NCBI GenBank assembly: GCA_013398615.1
Contig: VZSR01000242.1
Coordinates: 434,001 to 498,000 of the forward strand
Direction: 5' to 3'
DNA: 64,000 nucleotides
DNA from: Brachypodius melanocephalos
Lineage: Eukaryota; Chordata; Aves; Passeriformes; Pycnonotidae
Part shown: piece after piece, positions 48,301 to 60,780 of the stretch
Position numbering within the stretch: the first letter of the stretch is position 1
Layout: every line of letters begins with the position of its first letter
The notes under the pieces: generated by a model
What the model saw: the letters and a program-made list of their open reading frames with translations, nothing else
What the model was told of the DNA's origin: nothing
The model's database searches: none
Translations under genes and position numbers: made by a program

Positions 48301-51294
48301 AATGTGCAGGTAATTATAACTTCAGAAAAGGACAAAAATCCAGCCCAGAGAAAAGGCCAAAATCCAGGCTCTGACGCTCACTTCCAGTATCACGTAGTGA
48401 GAGCAGCAAATGCACCACAAGCGCTCACGTCTCTCAGAATATCTGGTTCCATTCAGTTCCTTAATGATATTTTAATGCATTTTGTTGCTTCATTTCCTTT
48501 CTAAAATTACACCCAACGCACTGGTCTCCCATCGCTCACTGACGGATCCGAGCCACAGAGAGAGCAGCAGACCCATTTCCACTCCAGTGCCACGGACTGT
48601 GGCTGCCACGCTGCAGGGATGGGGATGCTCCTCAGGCATGGAAGTGTTGTGGCCACTCTGAGTGCACGGCACTCTTGGTTCCACCCTGCTTTGCTTTTGA
48701 GGAGTGTTAGGGGAGGGTTTCACACGTTACACTGCTCTTTGCAGAGATTTCTTTTCAGGAACACACCCTACAGCCAGGTGAAAGCATTCACCTCAAACTT
48801 CACGGTGTGCCAGGGTAGATATGACACAAATGGCTTACACCATGAGTGGGGCAAGCTAACACCCAGCATTGCTGCTGCTTTTTTTCTTGGAAAAACACAC
48901 CCCACAACTTTTGAGTTGCATCTCAGAAAAAATATCTCCCTATTCTGAAACTGAGTCAGACAAAAAATACCTCATTATCTGAACAGGCTCCATCCATCAT
49001 CCTCCTGTCCTTCCCCAACACATTTCATGCTCCAGTTGGATACATTAAGTGCAGAGAAATACAACATCCGCTGAGAAAAACATTTTCTTGTGCCCTGCTG
49101 ATGTTCCGAAGGGGCGGATCCGCCGCGCCCGCGAGGGGAGCGGGCAGGATTTGTGGGGAGAGGATGGGAGAGCAGAGAGTGGAACATGCAGCCCAGGTAA
49201 CTGACATGCTGCAGGGAAAGCAGCCACATCCACACGGGATGAGCAAGGAATTCTGCAGCAGAGTGTCACTGCAGCAGAGACCTGGGAGCTGGGCGCCTGC
49301 AAGGACACGCCACGAACAGTGGCAGGCATGGACAGGAGCTGCAGAAGCATCCTCTGCTGCACTTTTCACATCTAAGATCAACGGAGAAGGTGTCAGTGCA
49401 GGAGCTCCAGCTCCCCCCAGGGCCGAGCTCCATGGATGGAGATGCCTGTGTGCAAGGACAAGAGGCTCTTCCTCCCGCCCACACTCTTCCTACTGGCCAA
49501 CAAATCATCATCGTCAGACAGGAGAAGCTCAAGGGTAAGAGTTTGCTCTGAAACTGCCTTTTCTTTAAGCAAAAGCCCTGCAGCAGGTATGAAATGCAGG
49601 TGTCTGGCTGTGCTCCAGCCCATCCAGTCCTGGAGCCACAAGGTCACAATGCAGGACAAGTTCTTGGGCCGGGGCTCCTCTCTGGCCATCTGCTGCTGCC
49701 CACTCAAGGAACAGACTGGGCTAACAGGGTCAAGGCCCCACATTGGAACATGATTACTTTTAACAAGCTCAGAGTTTAATTCAGAACATAAAACCAAATC
49801 AGTCTGAACTCCAATCTGCTGCTCATCCCCATTCCCTCCCGAGGAGGCTCCGTGCCTCATTCCCAAAAACAGCTCTGGAACAGCCCAAGGAGATGCAAAA
49901 ATCAGCAGTAAGGGCAGAAACCTGTGCAGGAGCTGAACAAAGAACTGTGATTTAGGGGTGCTTTGCCCTCATCGCCTGGGCAACTCCTAAGGCTGCAAAC
50001 CAAAGGAGAATAGATTTATTTGAGGAAGAGAAAAAATGTTAGCTTTTTTTCCCCCCGAAACAGTGGCTCTCTCCTATTCCATCAAATCACCAGGATTCCA
50101 GAGAGACTTCTGAAAGGAAGCTTCAAGGTTGTCCAACGCCCTTTCAACCCAGCGAGTTCCAATCCCCTCACACAACAGGGTAGATGGCATTTTTTGCTCT
50201 TCCCCGTTAAGTATTTGATCAAGCCTCACAAAGGTGCTAATGTATTATTAAAGCTAATGGAGCTCTACAAGAAATGTTAATGGACATTAAGTTTGCATAA
50301 ATGAATTACACATTAGCACAGTCACAAGAAATCTCGTATCTGTCAATTTAGGCAGTATCTGATCATTCCTGTTTTCCTCATTACAGGAACATTACTTCCC
50401 GCTAGTTTCAGAGATACGAGAATTGTAACCAAGATGTTCATAATGAAACTACATAATGAAGCAGATGAAATAAATTAATACAAAACTTCCTCTCCTCCTT
50501 TCAATGTGATGTAGTTGAAAGGGCCCTACAAAAACAAGGACTTTGAATTGTCTCAGGGCTTGGTTTTCCAAACACATGGCCTCGCTGTAGGGACCATTCC
50601 ACTTTGCTTTTGGGAGATGTTTCAGAACATAGGGATGCATGTACACAGCTCCAAATCTTCCACCAGGTGCATTTGGGACCACAGATATTTCCAGGTACCT
50701 GCTTGCTGCTGTCATGTACAGTGGAGCAGCTCCTAAGGGAAGTGAGATGCATTATTAACAACCAACATGTCAGGAGCAGTACAGGAAATAGGCTGGCTTC
50801 AATCAGTGCTGCTCCTACAGACTCCACAGAACTCCATACTCTGATACACAAATCCAGTCGATGCTGTATGTTCACAGTGCACAACACTGGGTTTCTCTTG
50901 CAGAATACTCAGTTTTTGCCAGTAAATATGGTGGCCAGTTGCTTTGAAGGGAAAGTAGAGAAGCACTTTTAAGAGATAAGTAGGTTGCTAGAAGAAAAAT
51001 ACTCAGATTACATCTGTTCTGACAATTAAAAAGCCCGGCCAGAAACCTTTGATGCACATTCTGTGTACAGAGAGTTATTTCATCAGAGAACAAAGGTAAG
51101 TATTTATGGTATCACAGAGGGCTGGGAAAGTCATGGCTTCACCCATGAAGTGTTACCTTACATTGTGATAATGATTTGTATGTAACAGGATATAATCCTC
51201 ATCGACACTGGAATTTTAACACGTAGGGAACGGTTCCCGAACTCCCGAGCACACCATTTTGTACATTGAGAGAATTAAAGGCTCTGCTACTCAC

Positions 51295-51450
51295 ACATAA
51301 CTTCCAGGTAACGCTGTGTCTGCAAGTCTTTGACCGCAGGGTGATCCACCAGGCAGATGACAGGGACCCCATCGTCCTCCCGCCCCACCTTCAGCAGGAG
51401 CTGGCTGGTCACCGTGTACATGTCGGACCACCGCTCCACCTCCGACTTGC
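51295..51450 (-). CDS. CADM1: CADM1 exon 5: second half of Ig2
   Basis: This 156-nt exon starts KSEVERWSDMYTVTSQLLLK and carries the F-strand cysteine of Ig2 in DDGVPVICLVDHP, ending QTQRYLEVM. The acceptor is CCCCAG right of 51450 and the donor is GTGAGT left of 51295; both ends are phase 1, and the terminal T is completed by AT of exon 6 to give Tyr. The stretch after HPAV reads KDLQTQ, one residue shorter than the TGNLQTQ I recall for human CADM1, so a one-codon indel in this loop is likely. An extended minus-strand open frame runs past the donor but stops in the intron, so the splice-defined end is used. Confidence 0.97.
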
Positions 51451-53129
51451 CTGGGGCAGGGAACAGAGAGAGGGCACTGAGGACAGGGTGCAGCCCCCCT
51501 GCAGCCAGGCCAGCTCCCTGCTGTCCATGCTGCCTTTGGACACCCATCCCATCCTCCTCCTGCCAGGTTCTGGCCAAGTAAAGTCCGTGCGATGTTACTG
51601 CAATGATTAAAACCATCCCCAGATCCCCACACTCCTCAGTCAATGAGCTACAAATCCCCTCCCACTCCTGAATCAACAATTAGCTACAAAAGTGATTTAA
51701 TGGATTAAATTAATTAAAAGTAGTATGGATAGGTGGGAGCATTTTGCAGTGCTCTGTTTGAGGGGGGGAGCCCAGCTCTGGACCGGCTGCCTGAGGGATG
51801 CTGTGATGGAAACGAGCAGAAGACAAGACAAAACGAGACAAGACAAGACAGGAGAAAAAGGATTTTTCCAGGAACTCAGCAAGCACCTGCTGACAGCGCA
51901 GCTCCACTCTGATCTGTGCCTTTTTATTTAAGAATTCACAGGCAAAATGCTAAGAGTAACTTCTGTAGCAGAGCTCTTCCAGACACCAAATATTGCTGTA
52001 TAATATATGAGAGTGAAACAGGTGACACGCACAGACACCCCTTGATATTTGGAGAAAAAGCTTTCCCATGGGCAAAGCCACACTTTCTGTCATTCACAAA
52101 CTCACAGCCAAATGCTTCTGTACTCCATTAAAAAAATATCTGAAGACTGAGCAGGGTGAGGTGATATTACATGAAGCTCAGCATTCTTCCCAGAGAACTC
52201 AAAGCTGGGATTTGACTGCTAACACAAGAAAACTTAAGTCAAGAAGCTGGACAGGTCGGGCAGAAAGGGACAAACACTTTGTCCTGCTGCCCCCTGGTAT
52301 GGGGAAGAGAACCAGAAAAGGATCATTAACTCCCTGTGCTGGGACTCAGCGGGGCACCACTTCACCAGGCAGCAGCTTTGCATCCCACCTGTATCAGCAT
52401 CCTCCCAGCATGTGGCCTGCTCAAATGCTCTGAAGTGCTGGGCTTAAAGAGAGGATTTTATCCTGTCCTTGCAGGGGGGTGGGTTTGAAGTAATGAGTCT
52501 GGACTTCTGCAGAGAGTCCGTCAGTGTCTCAGACTGGGTAAAGCACAAAGGTGTTGTCAACCAAGCTCACATCCACATGCAGACTTAAACTAACAGCGTG
52601 TCACATGCAATCAGAGTCAGTGACTTGAATGTGCAAGTACTGGGAGCCACCAGACTTCAGGGAGTCGGAGAAACCCATCTTAGATGAATATTCAACTGAA
52701 CACAGGGAAAACGCTCCACAAACAAGGGAGCTAAACGTGAAGGTGAATTGCAAATCTTTACAGCCCAAAGCGCAGACGATCCCTCTTGTACCTAAAACAG
52801 GGCAGAAAGCTACACAAGCCATGCAGAAATGAATTCAGTGCACAGCTCTGGGCTCCTCAAGGTCACCTGCAGTTACAGCAGGACTCCAGAACCCGGCACT
52901 CGAGGCTGGCAGGTAGGCAGAGGACCAAATGGAGTTCAGCCCCCTGCGTTAGGGAATAATGTGTCTGCCCACACAGTCCTTTGTTCCTCAGCTGGCGCTC
53001 AAAGAAGCTCACTGTACTATTTTTCCTTTTTTTTCCCCCCTTAAACTGGCAGCAGAGAACAAACACCCAGCGTTACATAAATCACTCCAGCTCCCTGAAC
53101 AAAGCAAGGGACTGAGAGGACACATCTAC
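51451..53129 (-). other. CADM1 intron 4
   Basis: An intron of 1.7 kb inside Ig2. It includes a short (AGACA)n stretch at 51821-51851; otherwise nothing was recognised. Confidence 0.92.
51821..51851 (+). repeat. (AGACA)n-like pentanucleotide microsatellite
   Basis: AGACAAGACAAAACGAGACA followed by AGACAAGACAG is an imperfect run of about six AGACA units in intron 4. Confidence 0.85.
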
Positions 53130-53267
53130 CGGTTAGCTCCTTGTTGCCTTTGAACCATCTGATGGTGGTGGCTGGTCTGCTGGCCATGGCGGTGCAGTTC
53201 AGCTCAATCTCCTCTCCCTCCACAGCCGTTTCCTTCTCGATATCAATTACCAGATTGCGTGGTGGGA
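53130..53267 (-). CDS. CADM1: CADM1 exon 4: first half of Ig2
   Basis: This 138-nt exon begins with the inter-domain linker PPRNLVIDIEK and encodes the first half of Ig2, including the B-strand cysteine within ELNCTAMASR and the core tryptophan in TTIRWFKGNKELT. An NCT glycosylation sequon overlaps the cysteine, as in other CADM1 proteins. The acceptor is GTTGCAG right of 53267 and the donor is GTAGATG left of 53130; both boundaries are phase 1. In the family, Ig2 supports lateral (cis) assembly and stabilises trans contacts. The last base begins a Gly codon completed by exon 5. Confidence 0.97.
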
Positions 53268-55639
53268 CTGCAACGGGAAACACAACACAACACACACCAG
53301 ATGAAAAAAACGTCTTTTGATCACTAGCACAAGACAAAACCTTGAGGAAAACCTGTAAAATCTACTGAAGGAAACAAGCAGCCGGGATTTATTTGATCTT
53401 TCAATCAATCAAACCCTTTGATAGGTGGTTTTGCAGTAATTGGAGTGAGCACTTTCACTCTCCACCTTATAATCACCGCAGTCTCACAAATTATTACTTA
53501 TCAGGGTTGTAACTTTCTGTTCCCTCTCCCAAGCAGGCACCATTCCAGGGAGAGCCGCAGCCTCCTATGCTACTCGGGTGTGTGCTGCTATTTAAAAATC
53601 CAGCTTGACTCCATGCACATTTCCTGACTTCTCTGACAAGGAGAGGAAACACAAAAGCTGACACTTGGCACTGCATTACTTACCAAGTCTCTAACCTCCA
53701 CGGCAATTTTTCTCTCCTGCTGTTCAGCTCCAAGGCTCAGCCGTGAGCATGGAAGCAGGCCAGCAAACATCAACCTCATTTAAGACGCTCGAAAAGCCAC
53801 TGAGCGCAAGCCTGGAGTGGAACACCATCCCTTGGGAACAGCTCTGCCTCCCATCACACCCCCACAAACCACCCCAAAACCATCCCAAAGAGAGGAGGGA
53901 GCTGGCTCTGCACCCTGCCACAAGTGCCACGGCCTTTGGGGTGGAGATCTGCTGCTCTGCCCAGGCACACACCTTCCCTAGATCAGGAGTCTCCCAAAAC
54001 ACAGAGATGGAAGATTTTACCCAAAGAAAAATCATCCAGCAGTATTGAGAAACAGGCTGTAACTTCAGGGGTAACAACCACCGCAGCACAGCCCAGAAAT
54101 GGGACAAATGAGTTTAAAAATTAAGACACGAGAACAAGGGAATCTCTTTCCCATGAAAGCACCAGCAGCAAGGCAAAACCCAGTAAAAAGTGAACAGCGA
54201 GAGCTCTTATGGCAGAGTCATGGCTTCAGAAATTCCCAGGACTTTCAAAGGAAACTCAACTTTGCTCTGATCAATGTGATTAAGCAACTGCATGGTTCAG
54301 ATGTGACTCACAGGTCTTCGAGCTAATGAAGAACAAATATGTATAAATACCATCCAGATGATCAAATGGACTAATTAGTCACTTGTGGCTTCTCTCTAAA
54401 AAGAACAGAATGGGCTACATATTTGAGACTTTCACATGTTCCAATTAAGCATGAATAAATCTACATATTGTGTCACAGAAGACATGGAAGTGCTGAAGCA
54501 AATGTGCAGCTCCCTCGGAGCGCCGGCTGCACAGGGGGACACCTCAGCACCTCCCTCTGCTCTCCCCAGCTGGCAGCATTAGAGACAGGCCAGCAAAAAA
54601 TCAATCTTTGATACAACTTCACATCTATCAAAGCCTGGGTGATGGCCACGAGATCTCTGGTGGGGAACAAGTTCCTGGGAGGACCAGCCAACGCCAACAC
54701 GGAGTGCCACGCCTCCATCCTGGCTCATTAGTTCCCCTAATTAGGGAGCCAATAATAGAAATGACAGGCAAGACAAACCATCCCTGGTGTCGCAGAGCCC
54801 AATCTCTCCATGCAAGTACTAAGATCCCTCCTTCATCTTCTACTAATAAATCTCCCTCACCCTTGCCTGCGTCCTGAGCTGAGGTGTGACCCAAGCACAC
54901 AACGAAGGTGACAAGAAAACACCTCCTTTATGGATGTTGGGGAAAGGCTGCACTGCTGCACATGCCACAAAGGCTTCTCAAAACCAACTGAAGTACATGG
55001 CAAGGAAACAGACTTTTCCCTCAGTTCTAAAGCACGATTCATGCTTAAGAAAACCAACGAAAACCTGCATTATGTCTCCCACGTGAAAGATTCGCGGTGC
55101 TGGCTTACAGGTGAATGAAATAAGTATTCTCATTTCAAACACCTTCTCAGCATTGCCAGCAGTGAAATTAAATCCAACGAACTGTTTTTGCCTGTACACA
55201 ATTAGAGGCAGGAGCTGGAAGAGCTTCTCGTGCCTATGAGCGCTGGAAAGCGCATGGAAACTTTGAAGGTGTTGATAACTGTAATAGCTGGAGTAAAACT
55301 GCTTATAAACATCACTTAACAACGCATAAAAACCTAAGACCCAAATCTCATTAAGCAAAAGAAGGAAGATTTAAACTAATCAGCAAGTAGGACCTTACAT
55401 TAAGTCACCCTCCCTGATTCAGGTTCTCCCCTTAATAGAGCCTTAAAAGCTGCTGCTAATCGGCAGGAGCTGCTGGAACAAAGGAGCTGCTGTCACTGCC
55501 AGCGCCTCACTCCCGTGGCCACCAGCACTCAGGGTTCAAACTCTCCCTTCCAATCCCTCTCCAGGCGGCTGGAGCTGTCCCAGTGCTGCACAGAACCCAT
55601 CCCAGTGAGCCCGAGCGTGCAGGGGCTGCAGGGCCGTAC
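53268..55639 (-). other. CADM1 intron 3
   Basis: An intron of 2.4 kb between Ig1 and Ig2. No repeats or coding sequence were recognised. Confidence 0.92.
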
Positions 55640-55792
55640 CGAGCACCGTGATGGTGGTGTAGATCTCCTGCGGGGGGTCGGTGTAGAGCTGGCAGAAGTA
55701 CCTCCCTTCGTCAGAGATGGACACGTTCGTCAGGGACACTCGCAGCTCGCTGTTGGAAAAGTTCACCAGCTGGAACCTGCTGTCCTTCAGCG
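55640..55792 (-). CDS. CADM1: CADM1 exon 3: second half of Ig1
   Basis: This 153-nt exon, phase 1 at both ends, completes Ig1. It reads LKDSRFQLVNFSNSE and then the classic Ig F-strand motif DEGRYFC, whose cysteine pairs with the one in exon 2, and ends TTITVL. Two N-glycosylation sequons are visible, NFS and NVS. The acceptor is CCCACAG right of 55792 and the donor is GTACGG left of 55640. The codon for Pro joining exons 2 and 3 is split C|CG, and the last base G begins the Val codon finished by exon 4. Match to the CADM1 family is close over the whole exon; no truncation or internal stop is seen. Confidence 0.97.
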
Positions 55793-56677
55793 CTGTGGGG
55801 CAAGCACAGCCTGGGTGACTGCATGGAGAGAGGCAACGTCCCCTTCCCACCACAGCACAATCCCAAAGAGCCCTACAGACAGCAGCACATGGAGGAGAGC
55901 ACCCCTGGGCTCCTGATCAGCTCCCATCCTGCTTCCTACCTTGGAGCTGCACCTATAAAATCTTTTGGTTCTCAGATAATTTTAAATAATCAACACGAGC
56001 AAATCACCAGGCACAGTGCCAAATCTTTGGACGTGGTTTTATTACCAGGTGGCTTAGGGATGCGTAGGTAAAATGCTTATGGTGTCTACACAGCCCCATC
56101 ACCGACTGTAGGCATTCTGGGACAGCCTGAATGAGGTAGGAAATGGGAACAGTAGAATTTAAAGTTTGTTTCCTGGGCAGAGAGTACAGCTGTGTCCCCA
56201 CAGTGACACAGACCATTTAAAGCACCTCACTGCAGCCACCATGGCACTGTCACCACAGGACAGACATATCCACCAGACAGGCAAATGATGAGAGATTTCA
56301 GTTTGGGTATAAAGCAGCAGAGATTGTCCTGAAATTTTCAGTTTTTGGTCTGAAGAGATTAGCTCTGAGAACACTGCGCTGTCTTGGTGTCGCCCTGTTC
56401 AATTTGTTTGTGTCAGCTAAATATTTGGCACTCAATTGCAATTCACCCTGAATTACAACAATCAATTCCCATCGCAAAGTAAGATGCTCTGACTTTTAGA
56501 GGGGACTGTGAAGTTTTCCATTAAGGAGAAGATTATGATTGTCTATCTCCCCCACCTCCACAGAACCAGCTGAACTGTAAGCACCCAGCACTGCACAAAC
56601 AGGAGGGATCTCGGCAAATGCCGTGTCCTGAGCGCAAGTGAGGCACAGAGGAGTCACGGGAGGAAGCACAAACTCAC
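55793..56677 (-). other. CADM1 intron 2
   Basis: An intron of 0.9 kb inside Ig1, phase 1. Nothing else was recognised. Confidence 0.92.
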
Positions 56678-56824
56678 GTCTGAAATCTCTGAAGTAGATG
56701 GTCTGCCTGTTGGGGTTCAGCAGCTGGATCACCGAGTCGTCGCTGTTCTTGACGCGGCAGCTGATGGTGGCCACGTCCCCCTCCACCACTGTCACATCCT
56801 CTGTCACCAAGTTCTGACCATCAC
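56678..56824 (-). CDS. CADM1: CADM1 exon 2: first half of Ig1
   Basis: This 147-nt exon encodes the mature N terminus (GDGQNLVTEDV) and the first half of the membrane-distal Ig1 domain. The visible core is TISC, which supplies the B-strand cysteine of the Ig fold, followed by VIQLLNPNRQTIYFRDFR. The acceptor is CTGCAG just right of 56824 and the donor is GTGAG just left of 56678; both ends are phase 1. The family uses Ig1 for trans adhesion. One oddity is that the residues after the cysteine read RVKNSDDS; human CADM1, as I recall it, reads QVNKSDDS, which would carry an NKS glycosylation site that is absent here. The first codon (Gly) is split with exon 1, which lies outside the window. Confidence 0.97.
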
Positions 56825-57989
56825 CTGCAGGACAGAGCAAAGGCAGGACTCGGGGTCACAAATGGCACCAGTGGGTTTCATTTGGGAATGAAAAACTCCA
56901 CTCCCACCAAGGGAGGAACGTCAGCCAGCGAGCCACTGACTCTGGGTTCCCCAGCAGCTGCAGAGGAGCAAGGATGAGGAACTCTGTGATGGGAACGGAG
57001 GAAGGACTACTGCCCCACACAGAAACACCCCAAATTCCCTTCCTCTACCAACAAACACATCAAATTACCTCGAAAGAACAACTCTCTGTAAGAAGCACTT
57101 ATCCTTTGGAGCAGACAGACTTCAGGGCATCAGTCATTACTCACTCTCTGTAATCAGTAGGTGCTATTAATGTCCAGAGGCAGGGGAAAAAATGGATCCC
57201 ATGCAATTATGCCGTGGGAGCCTTGTAATCATTTACAGGTCATCACCCCAAAAACTGTCCTCCTAATGAATCCAGCACAGCATCACCTGCACGCTGAGAC
57301 ATTCGTCCCCAACGCCCAGGGGTGCAGGGGATGGCAGTGCAGACTGTGCCTTGCATTTCAATTTTTCCATAACTACTGGGAATCAAAGTGGGTGAAATAT
57401 TGAGACTTTGATTGGCAATGCTCCAAATGAAGCCAGGACACCTGGGCACTTGGTCACAGGCGGGGTGGTCAGAGAATCCTCTGCTGCTCCACAACCGCCT
57501 TAGCCACAAGAAACATAAAAATGCAGGATAAGGATAAAGTTTGGACACAGGAATTCTGGGGATCATATTTAAACCCCAGTTTTTCTCTCACCCTGCATTT
57601 TCTTCATTTTTCTTTCTTTCCAACTTGCCTTTATTATTTGACATCTCTTGGAAACAAATGTTTGTCAAAAAGGTGCATTGTTTGGGAAGAGAAAGATTGA
57701 TAAACCATCAGACTCCTCTCCACGCCTGATGGGCAGTGAGCTGAAGTCTGGGCACATTTTTCTGCCCTCTCAGTATCAATTTTAGATAGATTCTCCAGGT
57801 TGATGAACTTTGAGGAGCAAAAAGAAGATCTACTATCAAATAGTAACACCTGTACTGGAGCACAGACCCCCAGATCAGGATGAAGCTGGTCCTGCTCAAA
57901 GCCCTCTGATCAGAAGATGAGCGTCCAGCCGCCCCATCATTCTATCAGCACCCTTAACCTGGTGCTCTTGAACCTTGGGGACACACATT

Positions 57990-58043
57990 AATGGTTGGAC
58001 TCGATAATCTTAGAGGGCTTTTTCAATGCAAATGATTCTGTTC
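57990..58043 (+). mobile_element. CR1 LINE 3'-end fragment
   Basis: The segment reads ATGGTTGGACTCGATAATCT, then TAGAGGGCTTTTTCAA and AAATGATTCTG, closely matching the terminal part of avian CR1 elements (GGTTGGACTCGATGATCTTA..CTTTTCCAAC..AATGATTCTATG). It is a short, 5'-truncated and mutated copy in plus orientation. The similarity is from memory of the CR1 3' consensus. Confidence 0.75.
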
Positions 58044-58209
58044 TCAAATCTCAAACCACTCTGCAGACCCAAAGGCTGTCCCAGCAGAGCCCTACCCTGC
58101 CTGTGCCACGTGCTGCCGTGGAGGTGCCAGAGCAGCCCTGCACAGCCACAGCCAGGCCCTGGCATCAATGAAATCAAACATCTCCAAAGTGGTTCAAGCA
58201 AAAATATTA

Positions 58210-58500
58210 AACATTACTAACTGCTTCTGGGGAATAATTTTATCAAACCCATTCAAAACAAGGTTCTTGCACAAGGATCAGCTTGATATGTTCTCATAAA
58301 CGCAATATTCCCTACAAATCATTAACAAAGCTATTAAGATTCGATTTCCATCTAAGCAATTATTGCCAGCATATTTTTTTACATTTACTTTAAAAGACTC
58401 AATCCTATTTTCAATTCATTAAACTGTTCCTTGCGTTTACTGAATTTTACATCAGCTTAGAAGACTATTTGAATTAATAAGAATTACAGTAGAAGTAATT
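58210..58500. promoter_or_regulatory. Candidate conserved AT-rich element in intron 1
   Basis: About 290 bp of AT-rich, non-repetitive sequence with several ATTAA, AATTAATAAG and TTCATTAAAC words, immediately downstream of the CR1 fragment. Proposed from texture only. Confidence 0.22.
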
Positions 58501-60780
58501 TAGAAATAAATTATTTGAAGTTCAAGCCACTGAAGCTTTTCACGCCGCGATGCTGCTGCATTAAACCTGCCGATGGATGGCTGCAGAGTCCAGCACCTCG
58601 GGCTGGGCTGGCACCAGATCCTCTGAACGAGGCTTTCATCCGGGTTAACCACGGGCAGGGAGCACATCAGGACACGCTGAGCCCCTCCAGGGCTCCGCAG
58701 CCTCCTGGGCTTTGCCTCTTTGTTCTTTATCACCGTCTGCTCTGCTGACCTGAACGTGCTTCACCCCAGCCAAGGTGAGCACCCCTCCAAATTCTGGGGC
58801 ATCTATTCCTATCTGCTCACAGCACAGCTATCTCCAGGTGCAGCAGCAATTACAAACTCTAAATTGAATAAAAGTGCGACACAAAGCAAGAACTCTTCAG
58901 ACCCATCCTCGTTGTCAAAACCTCGGAAGTTTCTCAGTAAATATTTACTCTCGGTGTGTACGTGTTTTGAGGAGCATTAAATTACACAAAGAGCACGACA
59001 ATGTTTTGGAACAGAAAAGGACAGGCTGGGGAGGGGAGATGGAAGTTATGGACTCAACAGGGAATCTCAGGAGCTAAGAGAAGCAAAGGAAAATTACTGT
59101 GGAGAACCAACGTTAAATCCCTGGCAATGCTTTGGAGGGGCACAGCACAAGCAGACCCAACAGAAAGCCCCCAACAGAATGACATGGGACAGATTTTCAT
59201 CTGTTACACATGAAGGGACTGTGACAGCACAGTGTCCAAGTATCAGACCAAAGCTTCTGTTAGGACTCCAACATGAGGGACAAATCCTCCTCCCAGCGCG
59301 TGATGTGCTGGACAGACACCAGGACAGACAGGCTTCAGGACTGGACCTGGAGCCTTGAAAATCTTGCCCTGGAGTACAGGGGATTGCTCCACAGGGAATG
59401 GAACATGAACAGAAAGGAAGCCCCTTTCTTAGGGGTGTCTCTGGGGTGAGCTCCTGTCTAACACACACACCGGTGTTAATGAGCAAGGGAAACACCAAAG
59501 TGGGTGTCTGCAGTGCCAGCAGGAGGGAAAATACAATGTGTACTTCCTTCATTACCCAAAGCAATTCTCCAGTCTCATTTACTGAATCTCCCTTTGCAAG
59601 GTGAAAAATGACACCTTGTTTTATACTCACTGGAAGGGGGGGAGAGGGGGGGACAAAATGCTTGAGGGATGCTTTGGCTGCAGCCTAAACAATTAATTTT
59701 TGCACTTGTCTTCCTGCCTTAGACCACTGCAGTCTCTCCTCTTAGGGCTGCAGACAGACAGAGACAAGTAAATTGTGTTTCAAACAAGATCCCCCCAGCT
59801 GGACACAGCCCAGGGACCTTGGCTCATATGCAGCGGTCACATTTAAAATCAATTCTTTCTCCGCTTGTAGGACACCAGGCTAGAGGGAAGCGTCAGGGAG
59901 AGAAGAGGAAAGATTAAAAATACGTGCTGGGGAGCATGGATTTTCAATTTCTATGGAATTTCTAACTACAGGTGCCCCAGCGTGAGCTGCAGCACTGCTG
60001 GCTCAGTCTGCAGGATCCCGACACAAATGCTTCCCAGGGAAGAGGGGTTTTCATTACACCTGAACTATGTAAGCCTGTAAACCTAAACAAAATTCCTCTT
60101 AATAGATTGAGTTAGAAGAAACCAACCCACACAGATACACAAACTGTCCACGTGCTCAAGGAAAGAAGCGACACAATGCTCCATCCCCAGAATTAACACA
60201 ATTTGAATGTCAACATTCATCTATCAGTTTCAAGTACCTAAAAGGAACGTGGTGGTTAAAGCAGAGACAAGTGGGTTTATAAACACTGAGCATCCACCTC
60301 CCCAGAAGCTTTGTCTCCTTTGTGTTCCTTCTCTTCCCTGAGCTGAGCAGCTCCTCTGCTCTCTCATCCATCACTGAGAGCTTCATCTCTTCCCTTTAAC
60401 ACAAATATCACAATTGGCTTTTTAGGAAGAAAACCAGAACCAGAGACTCTTGGTCATTGATCGGATACAGGAAAAAGGAGGGAACCCAAAGGCCATTTAA
60501 CTACTCTGTGGATCTGCTTCTAGGAGGAAGAGGAGAGCTGCAAAGGCAGTGCTGGGAGAAGCCACCGGAGCTCTGTGCATCCCGGCTCCAAGTCTTGAGA
60601 GACTGGTTCAAAAAGCTGCAGTTGTCACACTTGAACTTTGGAAAAGAACAGACAATCCACGCTGATTGTGCTGGCATGGCAAGGGAATTGCTGCTGATGG
60701 AGTTAATTTCATGGCATCTTTTCACGGGCAACAGCTGGAGACCAGGCTGCCCACAAAGCACGTGGACACACGCGTGGCCA

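Larger units (their letters stand above)
43648..51294 (-). other. CADM1 intron 5
   Basis: An intron of 7.6 kb between Ig2 and Ig3. It contains a broken LINE reverse-transcriptase remnant at 46380-46720, AT-rich blocks at 44040-44560 and 48000-48300 that may be conserved noncoding elements, and a GC-rich stretch at 46740-47080 that generates spurious open frames. Confidence 0.9.
12250..56824 (-). other. CADM1: CADM1 gene, exons 2 to 12 and 3' UTR (5' end outside window)
   Basis: Eleven GT-AG exons on the minus strand translate, joined in order, into about 424 residues of cell adhesion molecule 1. CADM1 is a type I membrane protein that mediates calcium-independent homophilic and heterophilic cell-cell adhesion at epithelial junctions and synapses. 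The order seen is Ig1 (exons 2-3), Ig2 (exons 4-5), Ig3 (exons 6-7), Thr/Pro stalk (exons 8-10), transmembrane helix (exon 11) and tail ending EYFI (exon 12). Every exon boundary is phase 1 except exon 6/7, which is phase 2 and lies inside Ig3. Exon 1, with the signal peptide, is missing because intron 1 runs off the right edge. The near-identical tail and the 18-residue optional exon favour CADM1 over CADM2, CADM3 and CADM4. The cleavage site at 12250 is approximate. Confidence 0.97.

Noticed and set aside
50105..50175. Possible CR1-like stretch (GACTTCTGAAAGG, GGTTGTCCAACGCCC, CAACAGGGTAGATGG)
   Set aside because: Word-level similarity to CR1 reverse-complement consensus is weak and discontinuous; a library search would be needed.
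59094..59630. 178-residue minus-strand open frame in intron 1
   Set aside because: No family resemblance, no clear splice context, and low-complexity Cys/Ser-rich composition typical of chance frames.
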